A stretch of 64,000 nucleotides of DNA from Phaeotremella fagi (Eukaryota; Basidiomycota; Tremellomycetes; Tremellales; Phaeotremellaceae). The notes beneath the pieces are model-generated. The model did not search any database. It saw only the letters and a list, made by a program, of their open reading frames with translations, and was not told where the DNA came from. Numbering within the stretch: the first letter of the stretch is position 1; every line of letters starts with the position of its first letter. Position numbers and translations under genes: made by a program. Positions 1 through 12,574 of the stretch are shown here, piece after piece. Location of the stretch: NCBI GenBank assembly GCA_001599715.1, contig BCHU01000008.1, forward strand, positions 992,001 to 1,056,000, given 5' to 3'.

Positions 1-838
1 TTTGGACGTGAGTTTTATAACCAGGTGTATCCAACTCGACCTCATGATATTTGACGACTGAATAATGTGACATGTTGGAACCGCTGATAATTGTAAACAA
101 ATTTGGTGTTTGAATTTGGGTGAGTGGCAAAAAATGGTTGTCGAGAATGAAAGTGGGGGTTTGTTGAAAGATAGAAACACTCTTTGTTATCTCTGCCCCA
201 CTGAAAGAAACCTAACTTCCATTAGAAGACTTGAAACTTGACTTTCTTTATGTGTCCTTTGTGAAATGGCTCCACCACAAATCACATTTAGTCATAGAAG
301 GAGAAAGGTAAGAGAACCCCGAAATAGTGTCAAGAGATAATCACTGGTCTTCTTTTCGTTCAAGTACTTGTCATTTTGTGATAAATGATGCTATCGAAAT
401 TAAAAATCATTTTGATCGGTGAGACCTTTTGCCTTCAAAGGAGACAAGTTTTCAATGCTAGCCGCCTTCCATTTTCAACCGCCACGACTGCTATTGCGTG
501 AACGAACGCGCCCAATCGTCACTATATGTGTTTTTGAGACAAATTCCTTTTTTTCAGAGTTGTCGAGTCCATGTATGACTGGACCTGCGGGGCAAATACG
601 ATAGTGCGGTAGAAGAACCGTTTTCAGATGTTTCTGAAAATGTCTTTGCAGGTGCCACTTTCAGAATTGTGAGCACAACACTGGGCCCAAGAATCCTTAC
701 ATCTTTTATGGAAGATGCAACGAAGTATAGTTCCAATTGCACCACATTCATCAAACAACGTCACAGAAGTCCCACGTTCTGCTTACGCCATGTACATATC
801 TCATATCATCAGAGAAAAGGAACCATCATACCTTATCC
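1..838. other. Left-edge stretch without a convincing gene
   Basis: I see no supported gene here. The open frames are short and have no recognisable motif. An ATG near 266 opens a 14-codon frame that runs into a GTAAGA donor-like site at about 308, but no following exon could be placed. From about 650 the sequence already belongs to the first unit of the tandem repeat: a block starting GGTGCCACTTTC occurs near 652, 1637 and 2695. Confidence 0.4.
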
Positions 839-1457
839 TCATTCGTACACGAAGGGAAAATATGAACAAGCTTCTGTCAAAGCATATCCTCTACCAGAAT
901 GGTCAGTTCTAACACAAGCTTTCCATGAAGCAACCAGTGATAACTCACAAAAGTGATTCATCAACTTGGACCTTCGGCTCCCAATTGTCACAGGAGTAGG
1001 GGAGTTCACGAAGAGCAAGTGGTTCGAGTACAATACGACCAGTAAGCCGAGCGGAATATTCGCTTTCGATGCCACAGGCGCTGACAAGCTGTGCCGTTCT
1101 ATATCGAATCCAAGATTTTTTGACATCTTGAATTATATCCTCCAGTTCTTTTCTCTTGGTGGTGGTGGTAGTGGTGGTCGAATTTGACATTACGCTACAT
1201 GCAATGTCCAAGAGAGTGTCGTGTGTACCGATGAAGACTTTGATTGGAGTTGTGAGTGATTCAATCTGTTCAGCTGTAAGAGTAACATCTGGATGATCTC
1301 TCATAGCTTAGAGAGCTTTTCGAAACTCGGCAAGTGACTCTTGCTTGATCTAGGGATTAACTCTGTCAGTACATTGTTTGTTTGCAATAGAGAGGTTTGC
1401 ACTTACCTCTTCAACCTTTGTTGCTTTATCTAAGATTGTTCTTGGTTCTCTCAACAT
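839..1457 (-). pseudogene. Tandem orphan family copy 1, interrupted by a stop codon
   Basis: This is copy 1 of the three-member family. By alignment with copy 3, exon 1 ends before a GTAAGT donor near 1406. Exon 2 then opens with IKQESLAEFRKAL and meets an in-frame TAA at 1308-1310, where copy 3 has an alanine codon. Reading can resume from an ATG at 1302-1304 and continues through VTLTAEQIESL to VDESLL, then across a 58-nt intron (891-948, branch site CTGAC) to a C-terminal exon starting GYALTEAC. The codon aligned with the copy-3 start is ATC, although another in-frame ATG lies upstream at 1455-1457. It is either a pseudogene or an N-terminally shortened gene translated from 1304. Function unknown. 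Confidence 0.6.
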
Positions 1458-1552
1458 GCTGCTTGGATCTGTGGGGAAGTATGAAGAAGAAAGAACAGAG
1501 ACAACTACTATCCCCTCATCTTTCAATTCTACATTTGCCTTCCATAGTACCA

Positions 1553-1567
1553 TATGAAAGGATGAGA
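1553..1567 (-). promoter_or_regulatory. Conserved upstream block of copy 1
   Basis: TATGAAAGGATGAGA is kept about 100 bp upstream of the copy-1 start and at similar distances in the other two copies. Conservation in otherwise diverged flanks suggests a shared promoter element, or simply duplicated sequence. Confidence 0.35.
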
Positions 1568-1927
1568 ATGAGAATTCACTAGATCATTCTCCCACGGTAC
1601 TGTCGTAGACATGAACAAACTTCGAATGTGTTGGTGCCACTTTCGGAATGGTGAGCAACTCTGTGCTTGTCTTCGAGAATCCTTACATCTTTCAAAGGTG
1701 ACGCCGTCCATTGATGTAGTAACCGGTTCAAGTTCCTCCAACTAATCAACTTGGTCAGGAAGTTGATAGAATTTGTGTTTCGGGGGAAACTGGAAAATGC
1801 AATGGACAGTCGTTCCAAACCGTACCACTTTCATCAAACATCGTTACATAAGCCTACTCAACGTACATTATTACCTATCATCAAATTTAAAAGCCTCTCA
1901 TGCCTCATCCTCAGTCTTTTATTCGAA

Positions 1928-2471
1928 TTAAGGCCACCGACTAGCTTGCTCCTCCGCGTAAGGTCTAAGCACATGGTCAGCTCGAAATAAGCTCTCTATG
2001 TACAGGTAATATGTAACTTACAAAAGTGAGTCGTCGATTTCCACCACAGCACTTTTGTTTCTGGGGAGTGATCGATGAGCAAGTGCTTCGACTACCTCGG
2101 ACGCAGTATATTCTTGCATGTAAGAGTTTGAAGCAATCTGTGCCATGTTGTATCGAATATAAGATTTGCCGACAGTTACGAGAAGACTTCTAAGTTTCGT
2201 TTCTATTTTGTAGGTGATGTTTCGCTTGTTGATTGAGTTGAACGCAGTGTACAAGCATGGGTTGTGTTCGTGGCTGGTGCCACCTGGAAATGGATTATTG
2301 AGTGATCGTCTCTCTTCTTCCGTGAATTCGATGCCCTTAAGTTTACTGATGGCGTCGATCGCTGCTTCAAAGACAGCGCGTGACTCTCTTTTGACCTAGG
2401 AAAGGAATTCACACTCTGTCAGTACATTGTTTGTTTGCACTTGGGATGTTTACACTTACCTCTTCAGTCAT
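1928..2471 (-). CDS. Tandem orphan family copy 2
   Basis: Three-exon reading: a 12-nt first exon encoding MTEE (2460-2471), an intron ending at TTCCTAG near 2399, a long exon from VKRESRAVFEAA to EIDDSLL, a 57-nt intron (1965-2021) with branch site CTGAC, and a last exon encoding PYAEEQASRWP. The central part shows SYIRYNMAQ, which aligns with SYIRYKTAE of copy 3. The frame is intact throughout. The codon aligned with the copy-3 start is AAG, so this copy would use an ATG six codons downstream. No domain recognised, no signal peptide or membrane span. Whether it is expressed cannot be told from sequence. Confidence 0.6.
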
Positions 2472-2605
2472 TGTTACTATATCTGACTTTGTTGTTTTTT
2501 TTTCTTGATTTAATGCTTGAGGATTATGGGGAAGTAGGAAGAAAAAGAAAAGAGATAACTACTGTTCCTTCACTTTCTATCTTACCTTTGCCTTCCATAT
2601 CACCA

Positions 2606-2620
2606 TATGAAAGGATGAGA
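2606..2620 (-). promoter_or_regulatory. Conserved upstream block of copy 2
   Basis: TATGAAAGGATGAGA, the same block as upstream of copies 1 and 3, about 120-135 bp before the predicted start. Confidence 0.35.
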
Positions 2621-2978
2621 TTTCACTAGATTGTTCTTCCGCTGCCAGTACTCTTGTCGGCATAATCAAATTTCGAATTTGTACTCGTACAGTAGGTGCC
2701 ACTTTCAGAATTGCCTTCGAGAATCCTTATCTTTCAAAGGTGACGCCGTCCATTGACGCCGTAACCAATTTGAGCTCATCCAACTAATAGACTTGTTTAG
2801 AAAGTCTTACTTGGAGTTCACGTGTCGGGGTAAATTGAAGAATGCAAAGAATGATTGTTCCAATCGCACCACTTTCATCAAACATCGTTACATAAATCCA
2901 CGTTTTGCCTATTCCATGTACTGAACACTATCTCCTATCATCAAACTAGAAAAACCTTCATCCCTCTTCCGCAGTCTT

Positions 2979-3560
2979 CTATGGAAGATACAAACTAGCC
3001 TGCTCCTCAGCATAACCCCTAACAACATGGTTAGTTTTGGTACAAGCGGTCTATGAACAAGTTATACGTAACTCACAAAAGTGACTCATCGACTTCGGCG
3101 AACAAATGGCTGTCGGATTCGGGGAGTGCACCAACAGCCAGTGAATTGAGTACATCTCTCGCAGTGGACGTAACGTCTGTTTCGTTCTCGATAGAAGAGC
3201 GTTCGGCTTTCTCTGCGGTCTTGTATCGAATATAAGATTTTTTGACGGTTTGGAGGAAACCTTCCAATTCTTTCTTGGTGGCGTCGCTGGTTCCCTTTGC
3301 GATTGAGTCGTATGCGATGTTCAAGAAATCGTAGCGTTCCTGCCAGCTGTCTGGAAACAGATTTGTGAGAGATTGTCTCTCTCCTGCTGTGAGTGTGGGA
3401 GTGATATCTGAATGATCTCTAATGGCCGCGCTCGCAATTCGCAAGTCAGCGAGTGACTCTTTCTTAGTCTAGCAATTCACTGTGTCAGTACAGTGAATTG
3501 TTTGTTTGCCGTTGGAATATTTACACTCACGGCGATGATCTTTGTTTCTTTATCTGACAT
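2979..3560 (-). CDS. Tandem orphan family copy 3 (best-preserved copy)
   Basis: A small soluble protein of about 155 residues, not recognised. Exon 1 (3531-3560) encodes MSDKETKIIA. After a first intron, exon 2 (3077-3468) runs from TKKESLADL to EVDESLL. A 58-nt intron (3019-3076) with branch site CTAAC leads to a final exon encoding GYAEEQASLYLP. The GTGAGT donor overlaps an apparent TGA, so an unspliced reading falsely ends at DESLL. That all three copies keep donor, branch site, acceptor and the YAEEQ-type tail supports the splice model. The protein is charged and probably helical, with no signal peptide or membrane segment. This copy has the clearest start context (ACAACAATG). Confidence 0.65.
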
Positions 3561-4059
3561 TGTTGTTTGTTCTCTTGATTTGATGAGTTATGTTTGAGGG
3601 GAAGAAGAAATAAGAAAGAACAGAGATAACTCCTATTTCCTCATTTTTTATCCTACAGTACCTTCGCCTTCCAAAATATACTATGAAAGGATAAGATTTC
3701 ACTATAGCATTTTTCTAGTGTCTTCCACCCAAGACAAAGGTCGACAAAGGTAAAAGCAATCTACAGTAAAAGCAATGAATGCTAAATTAAAGCACGTCAT
3801 TGACATTTTCGTAATTTATCGAGCAAAACAATGGAAGAGTAATGACGAGTTTTGTTTCTTCTGGCAATTTGTGCTGAGACTAATCTGTACTGTAGCCAGC
3901 GCAATATTATACATTTTGCCACCTCTCATCTAAGAACCGTATGTACTGTATATGCGAATTACAATGTAATGTAATTCTAAATTATGAATGCGTGTAAAAT
4001 GAAATGAAACCTCTAACCAACCGAATCCGAGAACTGTAGAACAAACACAATCTTTGCCA
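3561..4059. other. Intergenic, upstream of copy 3 and downstream of the CorA gene
   Basis: No coding exon seen. It holds the presumed promoter of copy 3, including TATGAAAGGATAAGA at 3682-3696, and then AT-rich sequence that should be the 3' flank of the magnesium transporter gene. Confidence 0.5.
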
Positions 4060-6989
4060 CTACCTTTTGAAACATTTATACTGAAATGATGAGTTCAGTG
4101 AGAATTCTAAATTTGTCGTGAAACAAAACTTACTGTTGCAAAAGCACCAACGAGAGCGAATAGACCTAGACAACCCAAGATACCTCCGAACCAGTCGTAC
4201 TAAACATCGTCAGCTTTCGTGTCCTAAGATTGCAGATTCAACTCACGCCGTCCGTTATATCCTGTCCTGGAACGTGGACGTTCATACCCCAAAGACCTGT
4301 CACCAAGTTCATTGGACTTGGTTTTATCAGCTTAAACTTCGACTAGGACGAATAATTTGGCAAAACTTACATGAGTACAGTACCCAGTGCCGTTAATTTA
4401 CTGCGGCAAGGTTAGTGATTGATCGCTTGAACTAACAGATTGAACATACGAAAGAACATCGTTAATTTGATTATTGGCGTCTGTCATTTCAATAGATATT
4501 TGAGCTAGATAATTGGAATGTGATCTAGAAAGAATCTTTTCATAATGATTCAAATTTTGCGTCATCGTTATTAAATGATCCTGTAGTAATTTATAAGCTC
4601 AGACAAAGACGATGGATGAAAATTTAGCACACCTGGATATCTGAGAGATAAAGACCCTGTTGGCGGATTAGTAATAATATTAAACTTGATTTCGCATTTT
4701 ACTTACGATGTCTGATTTTGGTGCCACCAGCCAATTTTCGTTGCCTATCGTCAGGACAATTCACTTTGCTTTACTTACATCTTTTCGCCAACCCCTTGAC
4801 GACATCTGCCTTGTTACCCATCAATCGTAACAATCCCATAACCTTCTTTCGGCATGTACCAATCCTATTTCGAATCAGTATATATCGACCCAGCTAAACA
4901 CCAACCTTCTCAACATATCACTCTGTTCCGCCTCCTTCAATATCAAAACCAATTCATCAATACTGTCGACCTCGTATTCGATACTTTGAATTAAAGGACC
5001 GAAAGCATCCGTGATATCATCGATCAACGCATAGGAGATCCAATCGGACGTCACTGAGATATAATCTTTCAAATGTTTTATACGACGTCGAACATTTTGT
5101 GGATGTGGGGTACCTCTGAAGTGGAACTACGCGTAGAGTCAGAATCTATCTTTCAACTAAATTCTATCACTTACAGAAAGCGTTCCCTCTCGGAATACGA
5201 TAATGTACATGTTCAATGGTTCAAGGTAGGTTTGCGAATATGGATCTTGATCGAACGATCGGAAACAAACCAGATAGTAGTTTCTGAATAGTTCAATTTT
5301 TTCTCGAGTTTCTTCTAGTAAAATATCTTCTGTAGTAAGAGGATGGATCCCGAACACCTATGATCAAGTTAGAATAAACGAGTATTAATACGAACCTTTG
5401 ACAACATCCTCATCTCTTCATCGGTCGGTGACAACACATCGAGCCACCAAGTAAAGGCTTCAGGATCATCCTCTGCCTCACCACCTCCTAACTTTGACAC
5501 CGCATTTTGAACAACTGCACCAGCAGCTTTCGCAAGTAATGACATTTTTGCACCAGCTCCAGCAGGCACCGGAGGATCGGTAGGAGTTTCACTCCCTTTT
5601 CCAGTCTCACCCGAAACACTTCCATAATCAGTTCCTTCAGCTGCTTCACGAACTTCTCCACCCTGGTTACGCCCTTTGAAAAGATCTTCAAAAGTTTGTC
5701 CCTCAGCTGGTAACTCTGCCAATGATCTTGCATGAATGGTTACAGGTAAAGCGTTGGAGTAAAACGAGAATCTGTATGGTCGATCGTGACCTGGTGCAGC
5801 GTCTGTGTACGTTGTGAAGCCGTTTTGACCGGATCCTGCTAATGCATTTTTGGGTTGACGAGGTGCTTTGAAGTTCCCCCCAGGTCCGTTGCTGGTTTTG
5901 ATATCTCCTTCGTCCAATCCATTTCCGTTACTGTTACTCCCGAATCCTTCGAACAATGCCAATTTACCTTGTCGTCTATGAACAGGATTGGATTGTGAAA
6001 GTTTACGTTGTCGACGACGGTGGAATGTCGTTTGTTGACTTGTACCAAATTCTGTTGAGGTAACAGGAGGTGATCCGTAGTCGTCAACGAAAGGGGAGAC
6101 GTTTCTTTCCAGTGACGTATCGTAACTAGCTGGGTGGTGAGTCTCACCACCAAGAGAGCCTCTTTTTGTAGCTGCACTTGGTCGTCTGATTTCAGTGAAC
6201 AAATCAGCCTCTTCGATTTCAGCTTCTTCAGCCTCTTTCTCTTTTCCAGCGAATTCCTCCATTGCACCAAAGTCGAATGTATTTCTCAACGCTCCCATCC
6301 CACCAAGTGTTCGAGGGGTGTGTTCGTGATGATTGATATCTTGTGCAGATCGATGGGAGAGTAATCGATGATGAGAATGGTTATCGAAACTGCTGCCTCC
6401 CATAGAATCGTCGTTATGATGACTACCCATTCCATCACCTCTTCCATCATCTTGATCGTCTCTATAATGCATTCTACCGTGCGAATGTTCGTCATCAGAG
6501 TGATTTTCGTCGTCGTGTCGACCAGCTGTTCTGGCTCTGTACATTTCTGCCTCTTCCGCTTCTGACAACATTGGAAATGGGCTCTCGTCGATAGGAGATG
6601 TGGTTGGGTACTGGGAAGAACTTCGATGAAGAAGTGGTGGAGTAGGATCTGCAATTGCCATGGATCCAGAACGAGCTCGTGCTAAACCGTTGAATCAGTA
6701 AATGTATCATATGTTTGAATGGTTGAAGATCTTTCTAGACGGATACCACGACCTGATACTCACACATGCTCATGGCAGATTCGATATCCTGCTGCATCTG
6801 TCTTTCTCTGGCTCCCTCCATGTCGTCATTCCCTCGATAACGAGCACTTGAGCCTCGATGGGTACTAATCCCACTGCCCAGTGCACGAGCAGGTGATAAG
6901 GTTGGAGAGGTAACTGAAGACCGATGATTGACAGGTAAATTGGGATCAATCTGAATCTGTCGAGGTGACGTTGGTAGTGGTGGTGTCAT
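4060..6989 (-). CDS. CorA-family magnesium transporter (Alr1/Mnr2 type)
   Basis: Predicted Mg2+ channel/transporter of the eukaryotic CorA family (plasma membrane or vacuole), roughly 780 residues in about ten exons. The long N-terminal half (5.4-7.0 kb) is disordered and rich in His, Asp and Ser. The CorA core starts with FTWWLDVLSPTDEEM and continues GIHPLTTEDI, FRNYYLVCFRSFD and DWISYALIDDITDAFGPLI. Near the C-terminus, spliced exons give VLIPMNLVTGLWGMNVHVPG, containing the diagnostic GMN motif after the first membrane helix, then a second hydrophobic helix (ILGCLGLFALVGAFA) and the basic end YKCFKR. The stop is at 4060-4062 after a small last exon. The start is the ATG at 6987-6989, joined by an intron near 6684-6770. 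The His/Asp-rich N-terminus could bind metal, which is inference. Alr1-type and Mnr2-type cannot be separated here. Confidence 0.88.
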
Positions 6990-7503
6990 TTTGGTTAATG
7001 AACGTTTATCTTTGGCTGATAAAGAAAGGGGGAGGATTTAGTAGATATGAGATCGATTTATATGCCTTTTGACGTGGATTTCTGTATACTCTACAGCATA
7101 TATACAGAATAAGACGACTATGTACAATGTTGAGATGAAATGAGATGTAAATTGTAAGGAAAGTAGATGAAAAAATGGAAGAAAAATTGAAGCCAGTCGT
7201 CTGACATATTAAGTGTTTGCTTGGAGAACCACGTGGCTTGAATTGAATGACCTACAATTAAGTACACCTACTCCAGTCTAAGATATTGATAATCAACTTA
7301 TTCTTTTCATCTTCATTCTTAGTCAATTCTTGTAAGAAGCCATATCCTCAAGATCAGATTATCCTCCGAGAACCCATCGATTAGTTACATAAGAGTATCG
7401 AGTCCAATTGACCCCAAATCGTCACCGATTTCGAACTTCAGTTGCAATCTGGCCACAGTTCGCTTCCTTTCTCTCTCGCATACATCCATCAAGTTTATCA
7501 ACC
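6990..7503. promoter_or_regulatory. Divergent promoter region, CorA gene and VPS27
   Basis: A 514-bp gap between two divergent start codons with no coding exon. It contains TATA-like ATATATACAG near 7098 and pyrimidine-rich sequence before the VPS27 start. It must carry the promoters of both genes. Confidence 0.5.
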
Positions 7504-9979
7504 ATGTCTTGGTTATGGGGAGCAACTCCAAGCAAATATGAAGAGCTTGTCGGTAAGTACACTTCTCATTGTCTTTAAAGATCCCATTCTCACTCTTATC
7601 GCAGAGAAAGCAACTTCGCCGCTCAACTTGCCCTATCCTCAATCTGAGGATATAACTCTATCACTCGAGATAGCAGATCTAGTGAAATCGAAAGCGGTAC
7701 TACCGAAACCTGCTATGCAAGGGTTGAAGAAGCGTGTGATCAGTAAAAACGCTAGGACACAGATTTACACCTTACACGTAAGTTGTAGAGATCAGATTGA
7801 GATTCGATGCTGATTTATACGTCTTTTAGTTGACCGATTTTCTAATCAAAAATGGCGGTGATCATTTCCTTGCTGAGATTGCTTCTAAAGAATTCGTTGA
7901 CGAACTGTCGTCGACGATCAAAGCATCTGTGAGCCTTTAGTTTGTTATTTATGTGCCAAGCTAACATATTGTTGCAGACGACCAGTCCCGAAGTCAAGAC
8001 GTTGGCCATTCGTCTATTCCAGCAATGGGCTCTAGCATTTCAAACCAAGAAAGAACTATCGTTTTTTGTTGATGTTTATCATGAATTGAAAAATTCTGGT
8101 AAGTCATGAACGTGTAAGAAGCCAAACTAACCCAAATAGGTATCGCCTTCCCCCCGCCACCCCCTTCTATCCCAACTCACTTATTAACGACATCCAGCGC
8201 TCCTGAATGGGCAGAATCGGATGTTTGCGCAAGATGTCGAGTGACGTTTTCTTTCCCCAGTCAACGTCGTCATCATTGTCGGGCATGTGGGCAAGCATAC
8301 TGTGGGGATTGTTCGAAGAATTCAATGCCTTTGCCGCAGTTTGGTATTCAACAGCCAGTCAGGGTTTGTCAAGGATGCTGGCAGAAGCTCAATAAGAATG
8401 GGTAAGTTTTTGTAGCGAAAGTATTAATACTGATTGATCTTAAGTCCAACACCCGCTGTTCCTTCCAAAATCGCGCGAACAAGACAAGATCTGGATGCCG
8501 ACCTTCAGCGCGCTATTGAGCTCTCACTTGCGGATGCGCAACCTGGTGGATCGAGTTTCATTGGTTCTGAGCCACCTATTGCCAGGAAGATTGGGGTTGG
8601 GATTGATGAAGATGAAGAGATGAAATTGGCTATAGAGGCGAGTTTGAGGGAAATGGAGAAACAGAGACCGAGTGCACCGAATGGGCTGGATGAACCGGAA
8701 TACAAGGTGAGTCAAGATCAATACCAATATGCAAGTACTAACGTGACATGTAGCCTCTGCCAACTTATGATCTGACGGCACGAGAGTCAGAAACGTTGTT
8801 GACGCTTTCTTCCACCTTGGATCAAATGGAGGCATATGGGGACAGAGATTTAAGACGCTATCCACATGTTCATAGTCTTTATGAACAAGCATACCCGTTG
8901 GGTGGGAAGTTACATCGAAACGTTGAGGAGAAATGGACAAAAGCCCGTAAGATCTTTCTTTATGAACCTGGATGACCACTGACTCTAGCCCAGAAATGCT
9001 CGCTGAAATGAACCAAAAAATCAACGAAGCAACGACGCTAATGGGCTCATTGATGGATCAGCAACAGGAATATGCCGCGAGAAAAGCGCAGGAACAACAG
9101 CAGAGACAGTATTATCAACATCAGCAAGCTTATCAACCGGCATATCAGTATCCACAATACGATAACAGATACGCATCTCCAGTGCCTTTACCACAACCCG
9201 TTTCAAATGGATATCCCAACTACGCACCAATCCCTAATCAACAAGGTCCATCCCTGTATCCATCAATGAACGAACCCATACAATACGCGCCTCAGCAATA
9301 CCCTCAACAACCCCAGATGTATCTTCAGCAATCGTCTTCTCAATCACAACCTACTTTTGAACAGCACCAAAATCAGGAGAGAGCATATGGTGCTCAACAA
9401 TGGCAACCTCAACCAGGGATTACCAGAGCTACGTCGTTAAATGTGAGGCCCCCGTCGACACAACCTTCACTACAACGACATTCATCTGTTACATATGGAA
9501 CATCGCCTCAACCAAGTGCACCTCAAAATCAAGCACCACCTGTCGATATAGCTTCTCATCCGTCGTCCACACCTCAATCTATAGTTACAGCTCTCCCTTC
9601 AGCTCCATCATTCTCATCACCCGTTTCGCCCAAAATCGCAATCAATCCATCATCACTTCCCCAAGAGCAATGGAATCAACCAACTGCCCTTCCATCGTCA
9701 CCTTCGCAATGGCAACAACCGACACAACCTTCCTCACCACCCCAGCAAAACTGGAATCAACCTTATCAACCACCGATTTCAGTTCCAGCGCAAAACCAAC
9801 AAGCTCAAGTCCCAGTTCAGGCTCAGGCTTCAGCACCAACTCCAACTCCGACTCAACATTTGTATTCGGCGTCAACATTCCCTCACGCACCAACTGCTTT
9901 GTTCCCCGATGCACCTGTTGAACCGTTAACGAATGGAGTTGAGAAAGAGGAACAAGAAGAACTCTTGATACAGTTGTAA
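7504..9979 (+). CDS. VPS27: VPS27, ESCRT-0 subunit
   Basis: Endosomal sorting protein that binds ubiquitinated cargo and PI3P and recruits ESCRT-I. Exon 1 gives [16 protein letters not shown], and the next exons form a VHS domain (to about 8100, with [13 protein letters not shown] and [11 protein letters not shown]). A FYVE zinc finger follows at about 8205-8397, with CARC, the basic core [10 protein letters not shown] and CGDC. Two ubiquitin-interacting motifs come next: [12 protein letters not shown] near 8490 and [14 protein letters not shown] near 8610. The C-terminal third is Gln/Pro/Ser-rich and contains several PSAP motifs (the Vps23/TSG101-binding type). It ends EELLIQL, resembling the clathrin box at the end of yeast Vps27. 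Seven or so short introns; the last uses the acceptor just before AAATGCTC near 8993. Domain order matches the family exactly. Confidence 0.95.
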
Positions 9980-10096
9980 ATAGGTTTAGTTTCTACTTTT
10001 ATGTAATTGTGTCAATTAATGTGAAAAATACATCGTGTTAGATATTTATCGGGCATGATGAATGATCGTGTTGCATTATAATATCACTACACAACC

Positions 10097-12293
<2,197 letters not shown>

Positions 12294-12574
12294 TTTTATA
12301 ATGTTATATGAAAACTAGAAGAAGTTGAAGAAGAGAAGGTAAACTGAAGAGAAGGTAAACGAAATAGATGTTATTCTTCAGCTTACGTAAGGAGTAGGTG
12401 GCGAAAGAGGTTCAGTATTGTGGCATGCTGATTCATCACATTTGTGTACTTGCTCTTCCAAGAATGCATGGTACGACGGGATACATCTCAGATAATTTTA
12501 TCAATATGAACATGAAATGATCATGATTTTTAGCACCCTCAAAGCCTCCTCTCCATCACTGGCAACGGTCTGTC

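Larger units (their letters stand above)
652..3720. repeat. Tandem triplication, about 1.05-kb unit
   Basis: Three head-to-tail units each carry one copy of the same small minus-strand gene plus flanks. Shared landmarks are GGTGCCACTTTC (near 652, 1637, 2695), CTTACATCTTT or CTTATCTTTC (near 700, 1680, 2728), the sequence around the second donor (near 945, 2018, 3073), the first-intron tail (near 1370, 2420, 3485) and an upstream block TATGAAAGGATRAGA (near 1553, 2606, 3682). The stop codons lie 1089 and 1051 bp apart. The copies differ at many positions, so the duplication is not recent. No terminal inverted repeats or transposase were seen. Confidence 0.85.

Noticed and set aside
266..340. 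Possible short exon starting MAPPQITFSHRRRK with a GTAAGA donor
   Set aside because: No downstream exon or homologous segment could be found; too short to support.
2200..2471. Apparent frameshift in tandem copy 2
   Set aside because: A first reading suggested lost bases in the GAAGAAGAGAGACG stretch; rereading the sequence shows the frame is intact, so copy 2 is kept as a possible gene.
4118..4396. Plus-strand 92-codon frame
   Set aside because: Lies opposite the last CorA exons, which contain the GMN motif and proper splice sites on the minus strand.
9400..9921. A 173-codon frame inside the VPS27 tail
   Set aside because: Shifted frame of the Gln/Pro/Ser-rich VPS27 C-terminus; Thr/Ser low complexity only.
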